Origin: Azospirillum sp. TSO22-1
GTDB lineage: Bacteria; Pseudomonadota; Alphaproteobacteria; Azospirillales; Azospirillaceae
DNA length: 48,122 nt
Reading direction: 5' to 3'
Assembly: GCF_003116015.1 (NCBI RefSeq)
Contig: NZ_LGQZ01000029.1
Location: forward strand, 1-48,122
Positions 32,997-42,945 of this stretch are shown piece after piece. The translations under genes and the position numbers were made by a program. How positions within the stretch are numbered: position 1 is the first letter of the stretch; each line of letters opens with the position of its first letter. Under the pieces are notes generated by a model. The model worked only from the letters and a program-made list of their open reading frames with translations, did not search any database and had not been told where the DNA came from.

Positions 32997-34226
32997 TTAT
33001 TCGACAGGAGGCTGCCAGGGCATGGCGGGCGCCGGTCGGACGGCGCGCTCCAGCGCGAACATCATTGGCGGCACCGCCAGCCCGAGGGCGATGGCGCCGG
33101 TCGCCACCGACGCCATGTTCAGCAGCTGCCCGTCCGGCGCCGTGTCCAGGAAATAGGCCGACACGAAGGCGCCCAGCGCCGCCGCGATGTGCTGCACCGC
33201 CGAGACCAGCGCCATGAAGCCGGCGCGCTCGTGCGGCTGCGGCACCTTGGAGAAGGCGGCGCCGTTGGCGACGATGCGCATCCCGTTGGTCACCATGAAC
33301 ACCGGGAACAGCACCAGCAGCGGCATCCACGGCTGGTAATCGACGAACGCTGCCCACACCACGACGGAGATCAGCGCCGTGTTGGCCAGCGTGACCGTTG
33401 CCGATCCGAAACGATCGCTCAACCGCCCCGCCACGCGCATGCCGAAGAAGGTCAGCGTGCCACCGATCAGGTACAGCAGGCCGAGTTTGCCGCGCGGAAA
33501 GCCCAGATTTCCCTGCACATAGGCGGAGATGTTGGGGATGATCATGAAGGCCTGCATCTGCAACAGCCCGGCGGTGCCGTAGGCCAGCCACGCCGCGCGC
33601 CGGCTGAGCAGGCTGCGCAGGCGCGCGAACGGGTCGGGGCCGGGCCCGTGCTCCAGGTGGTCGCGCTGCGGCGGCAGCAGCGCCATCGCCGCGCTCGCCA
33701 CCACGACGCCCAGCGCCGCCACCACGAAGAACGGCAGCCGCCAGCTGCCGAGTCGCGCCAGTTCCAGCCCCACCGGCACGCCCAGCACCGCGGCCACCGA
33801 GAAGGAGCCCATGGCGATCCCCATGGCGCGCCCGCGCCGTTCCGGCGCCACGCGGTCGGCGATGATCGCGGTGCCCAGCGCCACCGCCGGCCCGCCGAAC
33901 ACCCCGGCAAGCACGCGCGCCGCCAGCAGCGTCTCCAGGTTCACCGCCAGCCCGCCCAGCGCGGTGGCCATCACCAGCCCGCCCACCGCCACCGCCAGCG
34001 CCGAGCGCCGGTCGAAACGGTCGAGGAACAGCGATCCCAGCAGCCCCGCCACCGACGCCGCCGCGGTGTAGCTGCCGCCGACGTAACCGACGTGCGAAGC
34101 CGGGACATCCAGCGCCGCCGCGAAGTCCGGCCCCAGCGGCATCACCATGATGAAGTCGAGGATGTTGACGAACTGCACCGCCGCGATGAGCAGCACGGCA
34201 CGGCGTTCCGGCTCGGTGAGCGACAC
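32997..34226 (-). CDS. Major facilitator superfamily transporter
   Basis: Inner-membrane transporter of 409 residues with about 12 hydrophobic segments. The N-terminal half has the MFS loop motif LDRFDRRSALAVAVGGLVMA and ADRVAPERRGRAMGIAMGSF; the second half has LSDRFGSATVTLAN. The DHA1 drug-exporter type is the best guess from PNISAYVQGNLGFPR-like and VPVGLELARLGSWRLPFFVVAAL segments. The start is GTG at 34226 with GGAG 8 nt upstream. It is downstream of the iorAB-like genes but separated by a strong hairpin. Confidence 0.9.
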   Translation of the reverse strand: MSLTEPERRAVLLIAAVQFVNILDFIMVMPLGPDFAAALDVPASHVGYVGGSYTAAASVAGLLGSLFLDRFDRRSALAVAVGGLVMATALGGLAVNLETLLAARVLAGVFGGPAVALGTAIIADRVAPERRGRAMGIAMGSFSVAAVLGVPVGLELARLGSWRLPFFVVAALGVVVASAAMALLPPQRDHLEHGPGPDPFARLRSLLSRRAAWLAYGTAGLLQMQAFMIIPNISAYVQGNLGFPRGKLGLLYLIGGTLTFFGMRVAGRLSDRFGSATVTLANTALISVVVWAAFVDYQPWMPLLVLFPVFMVTNGMRIVANGAAFSKVPQPHERAGFMALVSAVQHIAAALGAFVSAYFLDTAPDGQLLNMASVATGAIALGLAVPPMMFALERAVRPAPAMPWQPPVE

Positions 34227-34312
34227 GGGAAAAACTCCGGAGGGAACACAACGCGCGGAGTGTATGCGCAGTCGCGCGGGGCCGCAAATCAGGAGTGTGC
34301 GGGGTGGTAGGA

Positions 34313-34349
34313 CCAACCCCTCCCCCACCGAAGGCGGGGGAGGGGTTGG
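34313..34349. terminator. Strong inverted repeat after the iorB-like gene
   Basis: CCAACCCCTCCCCC (34313-34326) pairs with GGGGGAGGGGTTGG (34336-34349), a perfect 14-bp stem with a 9-nt loop. It lies 6 bp beyond the stop of the iorB-like gene, where a terminator is expected. There is no T-run, and its CCCTCCCC make-up resembles the dispersed intergenic repeats. Confidence 0.55.
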
Positions 34350-34354
34350 CCGAC

Positions 34355-36535
34355 CTAGACCTCCACGCCCTGCGTCGCGAACGGCAGGCTGCGCACGCGC
34401 TTCCCGGTCAGCGAGAACAGCGCGTTGGACACCGCCGGCGCGATCGGCGGCACGCCGGGTTCGCCGACGCCGGTCGGCGGATTGGCCGAGGGCACGATGT
34501 GCACCTCCACGTCCGGCATGCGGTCGATGCGCAGCGGCGTGTAGTCGTGGAAGTTCGACTGCTCCACCCGGCCCTGCGCCAGGGTGATCGCCTCGCCCAG
34601 CGCAGCCCCCAGGCCGAAGCCGATGCCGCCCTCCATCTGGGCGCGCACCACGTCTGGGTTGACGGCGAGGCCGCAGTCCACCGCGCAGACCACGCGCTCC
34701 ACCCTCAGCCGGCCACCCTGCATCGACACTTCGGCGACCTGCGCGACCACCGAGTTGAACGACTCGTGCACCGCGATGCCGCGCGCCCGGCCGGCCGGCA
34801 GGGGCTTGCCCCAGCCCGCCTTCTCCGCCGCGAGGTCGAGCACCGCCAGATGCCGCGGGTGCTTGGCCAGCAGCTCGCGCCGGAACGCGTAAGGATCCTT
34901 CCCGGCGGCGTGCGCCAGCTCGTCGATGAAGACCTCGGTGGCGAAGCCGTTGTGCGTGCTCCCCACCGAGCGCCACCACAGCACCGGCACGCCGACTTGC
35001 GCGTTGTGCACGTCCACCAGCACGTTGGGCACGGCGTAGGGCAGGTTGGCCGCGCCCTCCACCGAGGTGGCGTCGATGCCGCCCTTCACCATCATGCCCT
35101 CGAACGGCGTGCCGATGAGGATCGACTGGCCGACGATGCGGTGCTTCCAGGCCACCAGCTTGCCCTGCGCGTCCAGCCCGGCCGCCATGACGTGGTGGTA
35201 CATGGGCCGGTAGCGGCCGCCCGTCACGTCGTCCTCGCGCGTCCAGATCAGCTTGACCGGCGCCTTGCCGCCGATCGCCTTGGCGATGGAGACCGCCTCG
35301 ACGATGTAGTCCGACTCGGGGTTGGCGCGCCGGCCGAAGCTGCCGCCGGCGTACAGCGTGTGGATGCGCACCTGGTCCGGCTTGATGCCCAGCAGCTTCG
35401 CCGCGTTGCCCTGGTCGCCGGTCTGGAACTGGTCGCCGGCCCAGATATCGACGCTGCCGTCCGGCGCCAGCTTGGCGACACAGTTCAGCGGCTCCATCGG
35501 CGTGTGGGCGAGGTAGGGGAAGTCGTACTCCGCCCGCACCACCTTGGCGGCGCCGGCCAGCGCGCCGTCGGCGTCGCCGTCCTTCCATGCCGGCAGGCCC
35601 GGCGTCTTGCCCAGCGCGCGGTAGATCTCCAGGAGCGTCCCCGAGTCGCGCACCTCCGCGCCGCTCTGGTCCCAGGTCACGTCCAGCGCCTCGCGCCCGC
35701 GCTTGGCGGCCCAGAAGCCGGTGGCGAGCACCGCGACGCCGCGCGGGATCTGCACCACATCGACGACGCCCGGCACCTTCTTCGCCTCGGTCGCGTCGAA
35801 GGCCTTCACCTTGGCGCCGAACACCGGCGGCCGCTCGACCACCGCCACCAGGGCGCCCGGCAGCGTGAAGTCCATGGCGAACACCGCCTTGCCGGTGGTC
35901 TTCTCCACCGAGTCGAGTCGCGGCAGCCGCTGGCCGACCAGCGTGAAGCTCTTCGGGTCCTTCAGCGGCGGGTCCTTGGGCGGGGTGACGGTGGCGGCGG
36001 CCTCGGCCAGCTCGCCGAACGTCGCCTTGCGGTCGCCGGCCGAGACGATGCCCTTGGACACGCCGACCTGCGCCGCCGGCACGCCCCATTTCTCCGCCGC
36101 CGCCTGCACCAGCATGGCGCGCGCCGCGGCGCCGGCCTTGCGCAGCTGCTCGAAGGAGTTGGCGACGCTGCTCGACCCGCCGGTGCCCTGAGCCGGGCCC
36201 CACATCAGGTTGTTGTAGAGCAGCGGGTCGGCCGGCGCGTGCTCGGCGCGCATCTGCGCCCAGTCGGCGTCCAGCTCCTCGGCCACCAGGGTGCTCAGGC
36301 CGGTGTAGGTGCCCTGCCCCATCTCCAGGTGCTTGATCAGCACGGTGACGCTGTTGTCCGGCGCGATGCGGACGAAGGCGTTCGGCCTGAACACGCCGTC
36401 GGCCGGCGCAGCAACGGCGAGCTTGGCCCCGCGGCCGGGCAGCTGGAAGCCGACGATCAGGCCGGTCGCGGCGGCGGCCCTCAGCACGTCGCGGCGGGAG
36501 GCTTGCGGAAGCGCGAAACGGAATCCGGGCTGCAT
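34355..36535 (-). CDS. IorB-like molybdenum hydroxylase large subunit (isoquinoline 1-oxidoreductase type)
   Basis: Catalytic molybdopterin subunit of 726 residues, of the xanthine-oxidase superfamily. A Tat-type signal ([18 protein letters not shown]) indicates periplasmic export in folded form. Conserved blocks include [62 protein letters not shown] and [20 protein letters not shown] near the C terminus. It follows the Fe-S subunit by 1 bp. The iorAB-type lacks a FAD subunit and passes electrons to a cytochrome; no such gene is nearby. Aldehydes or N-heterocycles are possible substrates. Confidence 0.9.
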   Translation of the reverse strand: MQPGFRFALPQASRRDVLRAAAATGLIVGFQLPGRGAKLAVAAPADGVFRPNAFVRIAPDNSVTVLIKHLEMGQGTYTGLSTLVAEELDADWAQMRAEHAPADPLLYNNLMWGPAQGTGGSSSVANSFEQLRKAGAAARAMLVQAAAEKWGVPAAQVGVSKGIVSAGDRKATFGELAEAAATVTPPKDPPLKDPKSFTLVGQRLPRLDSVEKTTGKAVFAMDFTLPGALVAVVERPPVFGAKVKAFDATEAKKVPGVVDVVQIPRGVAVLATGFWAAKRGREALDVTWDQSGAEVRDSGTLLEIYRALGKTPGLPAWKDGDADGALAGAAKVVRAEYDFPYLAHTPMEPLNCVAKLAPDGSVDIWAGDQFQTGDQGNAAKLLGIKPDQVRIHTLYAGGSFGRRANPESDYIVEAVSIAKAIGGKAPVKLIWTREDDVTGGRYRPMYHHVMAAGLDAQGKLVAWKHRIVGQSILIGTPFEGMMVKGGIDATSVEGAANLPYAVPNVLVDVHNAQVGVPVLWWRSVGSTHNGFATEVFIDELAHAAGKDPYAFRRELLAKHPRHLAVLDLAAEKAGWGKPLPAGRARGIAVHESFNSVVAQVAEVSMQGGRLRVERVVCAVDCGLAVNPDVVRAQMEGGIGFGLGAALGEAITLAQGRVEQSNFHDYTPLRIDRMPDVEVHIVPSANPPTGVGEPGVPPIAPAVSNALFSLTGKRVRSLPFATQGVEV

Positions 36536-36536
36536 G

Positions 36537-36998
36537 TCAGGCCTCCAGCGTCTTGGCCGCGGTGTGGATGGCGGCGCGGATGCGGTGGTAGGTGGCGCAG
36601 CGACAGAGGTTGCCCTGCATCGCTCCGTCGATGTCCTCGTCGCTGGGCTTCGGCGTGCTGGTCAGCAGGGCCACCGCCGACATGATCTGCCCGGACTGGC
36701 AGTAGCCGCACTGGACCACGTCCAGTTTCTGCCAGGCGGCCTGCACCGCCTGGGCAACCTTGCCCTGGACGCCTTCGATGGTGGTGACGGCGCGGTTTGC
36801 CGCCTCCGACACCGGAACGGAGCAGGAGCGCACCGGCGCCCCCTCGATGTGCACGGTGCAGGCGCCGCACTGCGCCTGCCCGCACCCGAATTTCGTGCCG
36901 GTGAGGCCGGCGGCCTCCCGGATCGCCCACAGCAGCGGCATCTCCGGATCGACGTCCAGAGTGACGGTGCGGCCGTTGAGCACAAGGCTGATGGCCAT
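36537..36998 (-). CDS. IorA-like [2Fe-2S] subunit
   Basis: Electron-transfer subunit of 153 residues. The first cluster site is [21 protein letters not shown] (C-x4-C-x2-C) and the second is [10 protein letters not shown]...GNLCRCATY (C-x2-C, C-x-C). AGGAGGG lies 5 nt before the ATG. It is the first gene of a two-gene operon with the molybdopterin subunit. The same layout occurs in isoquinoline oxidoreductase and aldehyde oxidase families. No Tat signal is present, so it would be exported by hitchhiking with its partner. Confidence 0.93.
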   Translation of the reverse strand: MAISLVLNGRTVTLDVDPEMPLLWAIREAAGLTGTKFGCGQAQCGACTVHIEGAPVRSCSVPVSEAANRAVTTIEGVQGKVAQAVQAAWQKLDVVQCGYCQSGQIMSAVALLTSTPKPSDEDIDGAMQGNLCRCATYHRIRAAIHTAAKTLEA

Positions 36999-37281
36999 GG
37001 AACCCTCCTGCGGAATGCGTGTCGCGCCCTCTTCGACGGGGCTTGTTCTGGGCGCAAGTGAACGCCTCGGTTCAGTGATATGCAACTCCGACGGAAGGAG
37101 AGGATGGACTTTCGAGTGTGTGCCGTTTCTGTCCTTCCGACACAAAAAAATGATCGAATCGTGCTTTCGCGGTGCACACCGCGCTGGCAGGTTGCGTTTA
37201 TCGCCGCTAACATCGCCGGTTCCGAACAGCCGGCAGCACCAAAGAACCGGCGAAGCGTCAGACTCCGAGGACTGCACTCCC

Positions 37282-39561
37282 ATGGCCGAAACCGACACCA
37301 AGCGCGTCACCGACGAAGAAGCCCTGCTGCTGCACGCCAGCGGCCGCCCGGGCAAGCTGGAAATCACCGCCACCAAGCCGCTGACCACGCAGCGCGACCT
37401 GTCGCTGGCCTACTCGCCCGGCGTCGCGGCGCCCTGCTTGCGCATCGCCGAGGATCCCTCGCTGGCCTACGACTACACGGCCAAGGGCAACGTGGTGGCG
37501 ATCATCTCCAACGGCACGGCGGTGCTGGGCCTCGGCGACCTGGGCGCGCAGGCCAGCAAGCCGGTGATGGAGGGCAAGGCCGTCCTGTTCAAGCGCTTCG
37601 CCGACATCGACGGCATCGACCTGGAGGTCGATACCAGGAACGTCGAGGAGTTCATCAACTGCGCCCGCTTCCTGGGGCCGTCGTTCGGCGGCATCAACCT
37701 GGAGGACATCAAGGCGCCGGACTGCTTCGTGATCGAGGAGCGGCTGCGCGAGATCATGGACATCCCGGTGTTCCATGACGACCAGCACGGCACCGCCATC
37801 ATCGCCGCCGCCGGCCTGATCAACGCCTGCGACATCACCGGGCGCAGCCTGTCGGACGTAAAGATGGTGGTGAACGGCGCCGGTGCGGCGGGCATCGCCT
37901 GCGCCCAGCTGTTCAACGACCTGGGCGTGCGGCGCGAGAACATCACGCTGTGCGACACCAAGGGCGTCGTCTACCGCGGCCGAACCGACGGCATGAACCA
38001 GTGGAAGTCGTCCTTCGCCATCGACACCGACAAGCGCACGCTGGAGGAGGCGGTGGCCGGCTCCGACGTGTTCGTCGGCCTGTCGGCCAAGGGCGCGATG
38101 ACCCAGGCCATGGTCAAGACCATGGCCGCCAAGCCGATCATCTTCGCGCTGGCCAACCCGGATCCGGAGATCACGCCGGAGGAGGCCAAGGCGGTGCGCC
38201 CCGACGCCATCGTCGCCACCGGGCGCTCCGACTACCCGAACCAGGTCAACAACGTCCTGGGCTTCCCGTACCTGTTCCGCGGCGCCCTGGACGTGCGCGC
38301 CAGCACCATCAACGAGGCGATGAAGCTCGCCGCCGCCCAGGCGCTGGCCGCCCTGGCGCGCGAGGACGTGCCGGACGAGGTGGCCGCCGCCTATTCCGGC
38401 CGCCGCCTCAACTACGGCCCCGACTACATCATCCCCACGCCCTTCGACCCGCGCCTGATCGTCACCGTGCCGTGCGCCGTGGCGCAGGCGGCGATGGAGA
38501 GCGGCGTGGCGCGCAAGCCGATCGTCGACATCGCCGGCTACCGCGCCACGCTGCGCACCCGCCTCGACCCGACCGCCGACTCGCTGGAGATGATCCTCGA
38601 GAAGGTGCGCACCCAGCCGAGGCGCGTCGTCTTCGCCGAGGGCGAGGAGGAACGGGCGATCCGCGCCGCCCTCGCCTTCAAGGCCGCCGGCTACGGCACG
38701 CCGGTGCTGGTCGGCCGCGAGGAGGTGATCAGGGAGCAGCTCGCCGCCATGGGCCAGGCGGCGATGGCCAGCCACCTGGAGATCCACAACGCCCGGCTCT
38801 CCGACTCGAACCGCCGCTACACCGACTTCCTGTACCGCCGGCTGCAGCGCAAGGGCCTGCTGTACCGCGACTGCCAGCGCATGGTGAACCAGGACCGCAA
38901 CGTTTTCGCCGCGCTGATGGTGGCGCAGGGCGACGCGCACGCCGTGGTCACCGGCCTGACCCGCAGCTTCCCGGTCAGCTTCGACGAGGTCACCCGCGTG
39001 TTCGACGCCAAGCCGGGCGAGCGGGTGTTCGGCCTGACCGCGATGATCAACCGCTCGGGCACGGTGTTCATCGCCGACACCACGGTGAACGAGGTGCCGG
39101 ACCCGGAGACGCTGGCCGACATCGCCGTGCAGGCCGCCGCCAAGGCGCGTCAGATGGGGCACGAGCCGCGCGTGGCGCTGCTGTCCTACTCCAACTTCGG
39201 CCAGAACCGGTACGGCGAGAACGTCAAGCGCGTGCGCGACGCGGTGGCCCTGCTGGACGCGCGCAAGGTGGACTTCGAGTACGACGGCGAGATGTCGGCC
39301 GACGTGGCGCTGGACCACGAGCTGATGCGCCGCGTCTACCCGTTCTGCCGCCTGTCGGGACCGGCCAACGTGCTGGTGATGCCGGCGCTGCACGCCGCCA
39401 ACATCGCGGCCAAGCTGCTGCAGAAGATGACCCGCGGCACGGCGGTGGGCCCGCTGCTGATCGGCCTGGACCATCCGGTGCAGATCGTCACCATGGGCGC
39501 CACGGTCAACGACATCGTCACCATGGCGGCGCTGGCCGCGCACGACTCGATCGCCGGGTAA
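37282..39561 (+). CDS. maeB: NADP-dependent malic enzyme with phosphotransacetylase-like domain
   Basis: Converts malate to pyruvate with NADP. 759 residues in two parts: malic-enzyme domain (about 1-425) with [24 protein letters not shown](P)-binding [16 protein letters not shown] and [15 protein letters not shown], then a phosphotransacetylase-like C-terminal domain (from about 430: [31 protein letters not shown] ... [31 protein letters not shown]). The latter is regulatory in MaeB-type enzymes. The ATG at 37282 is the only sensible start. The upstream 280 bp to iorA has no obvious regulatory element. It is convergent with DUF3501. Confidence 0.95.
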   Translation: MAETDTKRVTDEEALLLHASGRPGKLEITATKPLTTQRDLSLAYSPGVAAPCLRIAEDPSLAYDYTAKGNVVAIISNGTAVLGLGDLGAQASKPVMEGKAVLFKRFADIDGIDLEVDTRNVEEFINCARFLGPSFGGINLEDIKAPDCFVIEERLREIMDIPVFHDDQHGTAIIAAAGLINACDITGRSLSDVKMVVNGAGAAGIACAQLFNDLGVRRENITLCDTKGVVYRGRTDGMNQWKSSFAIDTDKRTLEEAVAGSDVFVGLSAKGAMTQAMVKTMAAKPIIFALANPDPEITPEEAKAVRPDAIVATGRSDYPNQVNNVLGFPYLFRGALDVRASTINEAMKLAAAQALAALAREDVPDEVAAAYSGRRLNYGPDYIIPTPFDPRLIVTVPCAVAQAAMESGVARKPIVDIAGYRATLRTRLDPTADSLEMILEKVRTQPRRVVFAEGEEERAIRAALAFKAAGYGTPVLVGREEVIREQLAAMGQAAMASHLEIHNARLSDSNRRYTDFLYRRLQRKGLLYRDCQRMVNQDRNVFAALMVAQGDAHAVVTGLTRSFPVSFDEVTRVFDAKPGERVFGLTAMINRSGTVFIADTTVNEVPDPETLADIAVQAAAKARQMGHEPRVALLSYSNFGQNRYGENVKRVRDAVALLDARKVDFEYDGEMSADVALDHELMRRVYPFCRLSGPANVLVMPALHAANIAAKLLQKMTRGTAVGPLLIGLDHPVQIVTMGATVNDIVTMAALAAHDSIAG

Positions 39562-39569
39562 GCGTCAGG

Positions 39570-39589
39570 GAGGGGGCGAAAGCCCCCTC
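39570..39589. terminator. Hairpin between maeB and DUF3501
   Basis: GAGGGGGC (39570-39577) and GCCCCCTC (39582-39589) form a perfect 8-bp stem with a GAAA tetraloop, 8 bp after the maeB stop and 18 bp before the convergent DUF3501 stop. It could end both transcripts, though no T-run follows. Confidence 0.6.
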
Positions 39590-39607
39590 ATACCGGCGCT
39601 GTCCGCG

Positions 39608-40201
39608 TCACGCGAAGTCCTTCGCCAGTTGCTCGCGCACCCGCTCCGGCATCACGGCCATGTGGCCGTAGTTGGGATGGGTGAAGGCGACCACGACCTG
39701 GGTGCCCGGCGTGCGGAAGGCCGCCGCCTGCGCGTCGGTGAAGTCGAAGTGCATGAAGTGCACCGCCGATGCCTTCCCGTCCTCGTTGGTGCGCTCGACG
39801 TCGCCCTCCGGCCGGGCCTGGACGGTGTGGCCGGCGAACTGCAGCTGCATGGTCTCCTCGACGCCGCCGATGCGGGACAGGAAGCTCTGGCGCTGGATGG
39901 GATTGTCGATCTCGAACATCACCGTGGCGACCAGCTCGCGTCCCTTGGGGATCAGCGGGTTGTAGGCGCGCAGCTCATCCTCGATCTGCTCTTCGCCGCC
40001 CTTCTCGATGTAGAGCATCTCGTGGATCTGCTGCCACATCGTGTCGTAGTTCTCGAAGTAGAAGGTGACATAGGGGCCGACCGAGACGCGGCGGTGCTTC
40101 TTCACCTCGACCAGAGCCTTGCGGCGGGCGGCGCGCTCCTTGGCGTACTCGGCCGGCGGGATGATGTCGGCGCGGGTGATCTCGGTCTTAAGGGCGGTCA
40201 T
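39608..40201 (-). CDS. DUF3501-family protein
   Basis: Cytosolic protein of about 197 residues. RADIIPPAEYAKERAARRKALVEVKKHRRVSVGPYVTFYFENYDTMWQQIHEML and ELRAYNPLIPKGRELVATVMFEIDNPIQR match DUF3501, an uncharacterised domain that co-occurs with rubrerythrin and Cys-rich Fe-S proteins. GGAGG lies 8 nt before the ATG at 40201. It is the last gene of the rubrerythrin/Fe-S operon, 31 bp after its upstream partner. Confidence 0.9.
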   Translation of the reverse strand: MTALKTEITRADIIPPAEYAKERAARRKALVEVKKHRRVSVGPYVTFYFENYDTMWQQIHEMLYIEKGGEEQIEDELRAYNPLIPKGRELVATVMFEIDNPIQRQSFLSRIGGVEETMQLQFAGHTVQARPEGDVERTNEDGKASAVHFMHFDFTDAQAAAFRTPGTQVVVAFTHPNYGHMAVMPERVREQLAKDFA

Positions 40202-40232
40202 GAACGACGCCTCCAACTGCGGTTGAACGCGC

Positions 40233-41588
40233 TTAAACGGTGATGCCGTAGGCGCGGGCGAAGATCTCGATGGGGTGCAGGTTCTCCGGCGGCGCGGCCT
40301 CGCCGTCCAGCCGCTCGATCCCCTGCATGATGTGCAGGCCGGCGAGCGGGCACTCCGAGGAGACGTACTGCTTGCCCGCCTTCACCGCCTGGTTGGCCAC
40401 CGGGCGGCCGACCTTGATGGCGGTCGGGAAGTTCTCCTTCAGCACGCCCCAGGACCCGCCGTGGCCCGAGCAGCGCTCGATCACCTTGACGTCGGCCTGC
40501 GGGATCAGCCGCAGCATCTCCGCCGACTTCGCCCCCATGTTCTGCGCCCGCGCGTGGCAGGCGAGGTGCATGGCGACACCGCCCGGCACCGGCTCCATAC
40601 CCTCCGGCAGGCCGTGCCGTTTGGCGATGTCGACCACGAACTCCGACAGGTCGAAGGTGGCTTGGCTGAGCTTCTCGACCTGAGCGCGGTGCGGCGCGTC
40701 CTTCGGCACCAGCAGCGGCCATTCCAGCTTGAGCATCAAGGCGCAGCTGGGAATCAGCGCCACCACGTCGTAGCCCCGGTCGATCCACGACTCGAGCCCG
40801 CCGGCGACGTTCGCGGCGTTGCGGCTGACGCGGTCCAGCTCGCCCTGCTCCAGCTGCGGCATGCCGCAGCAGCCAGGGTAGGCGACCTCCACCTCGACGC
40901 CGAGCTTGGCGAGCACGGCGCGCGCCGCCATGCCGATGGACGGGTTGTTGTAGTTGGCGAAGCAGGTGGCGTAGAGCACCGCCTTGCGCTTGGCGTAGGC
41001 CGGCGCTTCGCGGTTGATCTCCACCGGCGTGTCGCTCGCCCGGCGCACCAGGGTGTGGCCGTGGAACGCCGGCAGGTGGGCTTCCTGGTGGATGCCGGCG
41101 ACCTTTTCCATCATCGGGCGGGTCAGCGTGTTGCCGGTGTCCGACGCCCAGTTGGCGAGTGGCGCCACCAGGCTGGCCAGCTTGCCGTTGCGGTCGGTCT
41201 CCACCAGCTGGCGCACCGCGAAGGGCACGCCGCGCGTCTTCGCGTCGACGGCGCGGTAGCGCAGGATGAGGTGCGGGAAGTCGAGCGCCCACTCGTGCGG
41301 CGGCACGTAGGGGCACTTGGTCATGAAGCACATGTCGCACAGCGTGCAGGCATCGACCACCTGCCGGAAGTCCTCGGACTTCACGTCGTGCATCTCGCCG
41401 GGGCCGGCGTTGTCGACGAGGTCGAACAGCCGCGGGAAGCTGTCGCACAGATTGAAGCAGCGCCGGCAGCCGTGGCAGATGTCGAAGACGCGGCGCATCT
41501 CCGCGTCCAGCTTGGCCTCGTCGTAGAAGTCGGGATTCTGCCAGTCGAGCGGGTGGCGGACGGGCGCCTCGAGGCTGCCTTCGCGCAT
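40233..41588 (-). CDS. Heterodisulfide reductase-like iron-sulfur protein
   Basis: Soluble 451-residue Fe-S protein. Two ferredoxin-type 4Fe-4S sites sit near the N terminus ([12 protein letters not shown] and [13 protein letters not shown]). The C-terminal half has two CCG-type cysteine motifs ([23 protein letters not shown] is a variant). This domain order resembles GlpC or glycolate-oxidase Fe-S subunits, but it stands with rubrerythrin and DUF3501. It may carry electrons to rubrerythrin. AGGAGG lies 4 nt before the ATG. A repeat-filled 171-bp gap separates it from the upstream rubrerythrin gene. Confidence 0.9.
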   Translation of the reverse strand: MREGSLEAPVRHPLDWQNPDFYDEAKLDAEMRRVFDICHGCRRCFNLCDSFPRLFDLVDNAGPGEMHDVKSEDFRQVVDACTLCDMCFMTKCPYVPPHEWALDFPHLILRYRAVDAKTRGVPFAVRQLVETDRNGKLASLVAPLANWASDTGNTLTRPMMEKVAGIHQEAHLPAFHGHTLVRRASDTPVEINREAPAYAKRKAVLYATCFANYNNPSIGMAARAVLAKLGVEVEVAYPGCCGMPQLEQGELDRVSRNAANVAGGLESWIDRGYDVVALIPSCALMLKLEWPLLVPKDAPHRAQVEKLSQATFDLSEFVVDIAKRHGLPEGMEPVPGGVAMHLACHARAQNMGAKSAEMLRLIPQADVKVIERCSGHGGSWGVLKENFPTAIKVGRPVANQAVKAGKQYVSSECPLAGLHIMQGIERLDGEAAPPENLHPIEIFARAYGITV

Positions 41589-41636
41589 AATTCCTCCTGC
41601 GGCCGGGTTCGCTCCCGGTCTGCTGACTTCTGCCGG

Positions 41637-41757
41637 TAAGCCCCTCCCCCCTCGCGGGGGAGGGGTTTGGGGAGAGGGGGCACGGGCGAAGCCCGCAGGT
41701 TACGCTTGCCACCCTCTCCCCATCCCCTCTCCCGTCAAGGGAGAGGGGCTTTCGTCC
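41637..41757. repeat. CCCTCTCCC-type intergenic repeat between rubrerythrin and Fe-S genes
   Basis: Two strong hairpins occur: CCCCTCCCC...GGGGAGGGG at about 41641-41665, and CCCCTCTCCC (41724-41733) with GGGAGAGGGG (41739-41748). Base make-up and layout resemble the repeats at 75-176 and 4520-4647, with a more divergent interior. Located inside an operon, it may cause partial termination or mRNA processing. Confidence 0.6.
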
Positions 41758-41759
41758 GG

Positions 41760-42179
41760 TCAGGCCATCTGCTCCAAAGCCTTCTGGAAGCGGCCAGCGT
41801 GCGACTTCTCGGCCTTGGCGAGCGTCTCGAACCAGTCGGCGATCTCGTCGAAGCCTTCCTCGCGGGCGCTGCGCGCCATGCCCGGGTACATGTCGGTGTA
41901 CTCGTGCGTCTCGCCGGCGATGGCGGCCTTCAGGTTGTTGGCGGTCTCGCCGATCGGCAGGCCGGTCGCCGGATCGCCGACCTCCTCCAGGAACTCCAGG
42001 TGGCCGTGCGCGTGGCCGGTCTCACCCTCGGCGGTCGAGCGGAACACCGCGGCCACGTCGTTGTAGCCCTCGACGTCCGCCTTCTGTGCGAAATACAGGT
42101 AGCGGCGGTTGGCTTGGCTCTCGCCGGCGAAAGCGGCCTTAAGGTTGTCCTCGGTCTTGGTGCCCTTGAGCGACGGCAT
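41760..42179 (-). CDS. Rubrerythrin, diiron domain only
   Basis: Ferritin-like diiron peroxidase of 139 residues. The segment [51 protein letters not shown] holds the first ExxxxxxY/ExxH set, and [24 protein letters not shown] plus [13 protein letters not shown] the second. The usual C-terminal rubredoxin domain is absent, so electrons must come from a separate protein, plausibly the neighbouring Fe-S protein. AGGAGGG is 9 nt before the ATG at 42179. An ICE-like box lies about 125 bp upstream. Confidence 0.93.
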   Translation of the reverse strand: MPSLKGTKTEDNLKAAFAGESQANRRYLYFAQKADVEGYNDVAAVFRSTAEGETGHAHGHLEFLEEVGDPATGLPIGETANNLKAAIAGETHEYTDMYPGMARSAREEGFDEIADWFETLAKAEKSHAGRFQKALEQMA

Positions 42180-42304
42180 CGTTTGTTCCCTCCTGAAGGA
42201 TTGGCCTGAAGGATTTGGCGGCCGGCACCGCGACATGCGTCGAGGCGCGCCGGATCGGGCCGGGCACGCACTAGGCTGCCACCGACCGAAACGGGCGTCA
42301 ACGG

Positions 42305-42321
42305 TTTAGAATTTTTCCAAA
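42305..42321. promoter_or_regulatory. ICE-like (Irr) box upstream of rubrerythrin
   Basis: TTTAGAA-TTT-TTCCAAA is an inverted repeat with one mismatch, close to the Irr/ICE consensus half-site TTTAGAA and its complement. It lies between the irr gene and the rubrerythrin gene, 126 bp upstream of the latter's start. The link to Irr is inferred from the site and neighbouring gene. Confidence 0.55.
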
Positions 42322-42364
42322 AATGGCCGCAAAGGCGCGCCCGCGGAACCGATCGGTTCCCCGG

Positions 42365-42790
42365 TCAGGCCTGCGCCGACGGCGCGAGGCGCACGATCAC
42401 GTCCACGCGCGCCACCTTGGTGCCGTCGGGCGGGGCCGGCAGGTTGGCGACCAGGACGTGGTCGCCGGGAATGTCTTCCAGCCGGCCGGTGCCTTCCAGG
42501 AAGAAGTGGTGGTGCTCGGACGTGTTGGTGTCGAAATAGGACTTCCCGGCCTCCACCACAACCTCGCGCAGGAGGCCGGCGGCGGTGAACTGGTTCAGCG
42601 TGTTGTAGACCGTGGCCAGCGAGACGCGGATGTTGGCGCCCATCGCCTCCAGATGCAGCTGCTCGGCGGTGACGTGGCGGTCGCCGGTGTCGAACAGCAG
42701 CCGGGCCAGCCCGAGGCGCTGCCGCGTGGGGCGAAGCCCGACGGCGTGCAGACGGTCGAGAGCGCGCTTGTAGGGTCGGGTTCCGTTCAT
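42365..42790 (-). CDS. irr: Fur-family iron response regulator, Irr-like
   Basis: DNA-binding protein of about 141 residues. The winged helix reads VGLRPTRQRLGLARLLFDTGDRHVTAEQLHLEA and RVSLATVYNTLNQFTAAGLLREV. The histidine cluster TSEHHHFFLEGTGRLEDIPG is characteristic of Irr rather than Fur or Zur. In alphaproteobacteria Irr senses haem/iron status and represses iron-using genes under deficiency. The start ATG at 42790 has no good RBS. It sits directly upstream of the rubrerythrin/Fe-S genes in the same orientation. Confidence 0.85.
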   Translation of the reverse strand: MNGTRPYKRALDRLHAVGLRPTRQRLGLARLLFDTGDRHVTAEQLHLEAMGANIRVSLATVYNTLNQFTAAGLLREVVVEAGKSYFDTNTSEHHHFFLEGTGRLEDIPGDHVLVANLPAPPDGTKVARVDVIVRLAPSAQA

Positions 42791-42903
42791 GCGTCGAGTC
42801 GGCGTGAGGGATCCACGGCGTCGCCCGCCGGGCCGCGACACACCGCCGCAGCCAAAAGTAAGATTAGAACGGTTTTAGCGGGGCGGCAAGCAATCGCTGA
42901 AAG

Positions 42904-42934
42904 AAAGGCCGGGCGCACCGCGCGCCGGGCCTTT
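42904..42934 (-). terminator. Intrinsic terminator of the nitronate monooxygenase-family gene
   Basis: AAAGGCC (42904-42910) pairs with GGCCTTT (42928-42934), with a further GC-rich inner stem and one mismatch. On the minus strand the stem is followed by CTTTC. It begins 12 bp beyond the stop of the upstream-reading gene. Confidence 0.7.
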
Positions 42935-42945
42935 CCCATCATGCC

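Noticed and set aside
34295..36685. 796-codon plus-strand open frame opposite the iorB-like gene
   Set aside because: Antisense shadow with biased composition; the minus strand carries all the conserved molybdopterin-subunit motifs.
41637..41757. CRISPR-like array in CCCTCTCCC DNA
   Set aside because: The repeats are inverted hairpin arms, not regularly spaced direct repeats with unique spacers.
42861..42879. Second ICE-like box upstream of irr (TTAGAACGGTTTTAG)
   Set aside because: The two halves do not form a convincing inverted repeat and match the TTTAGAA consensus on only one side.
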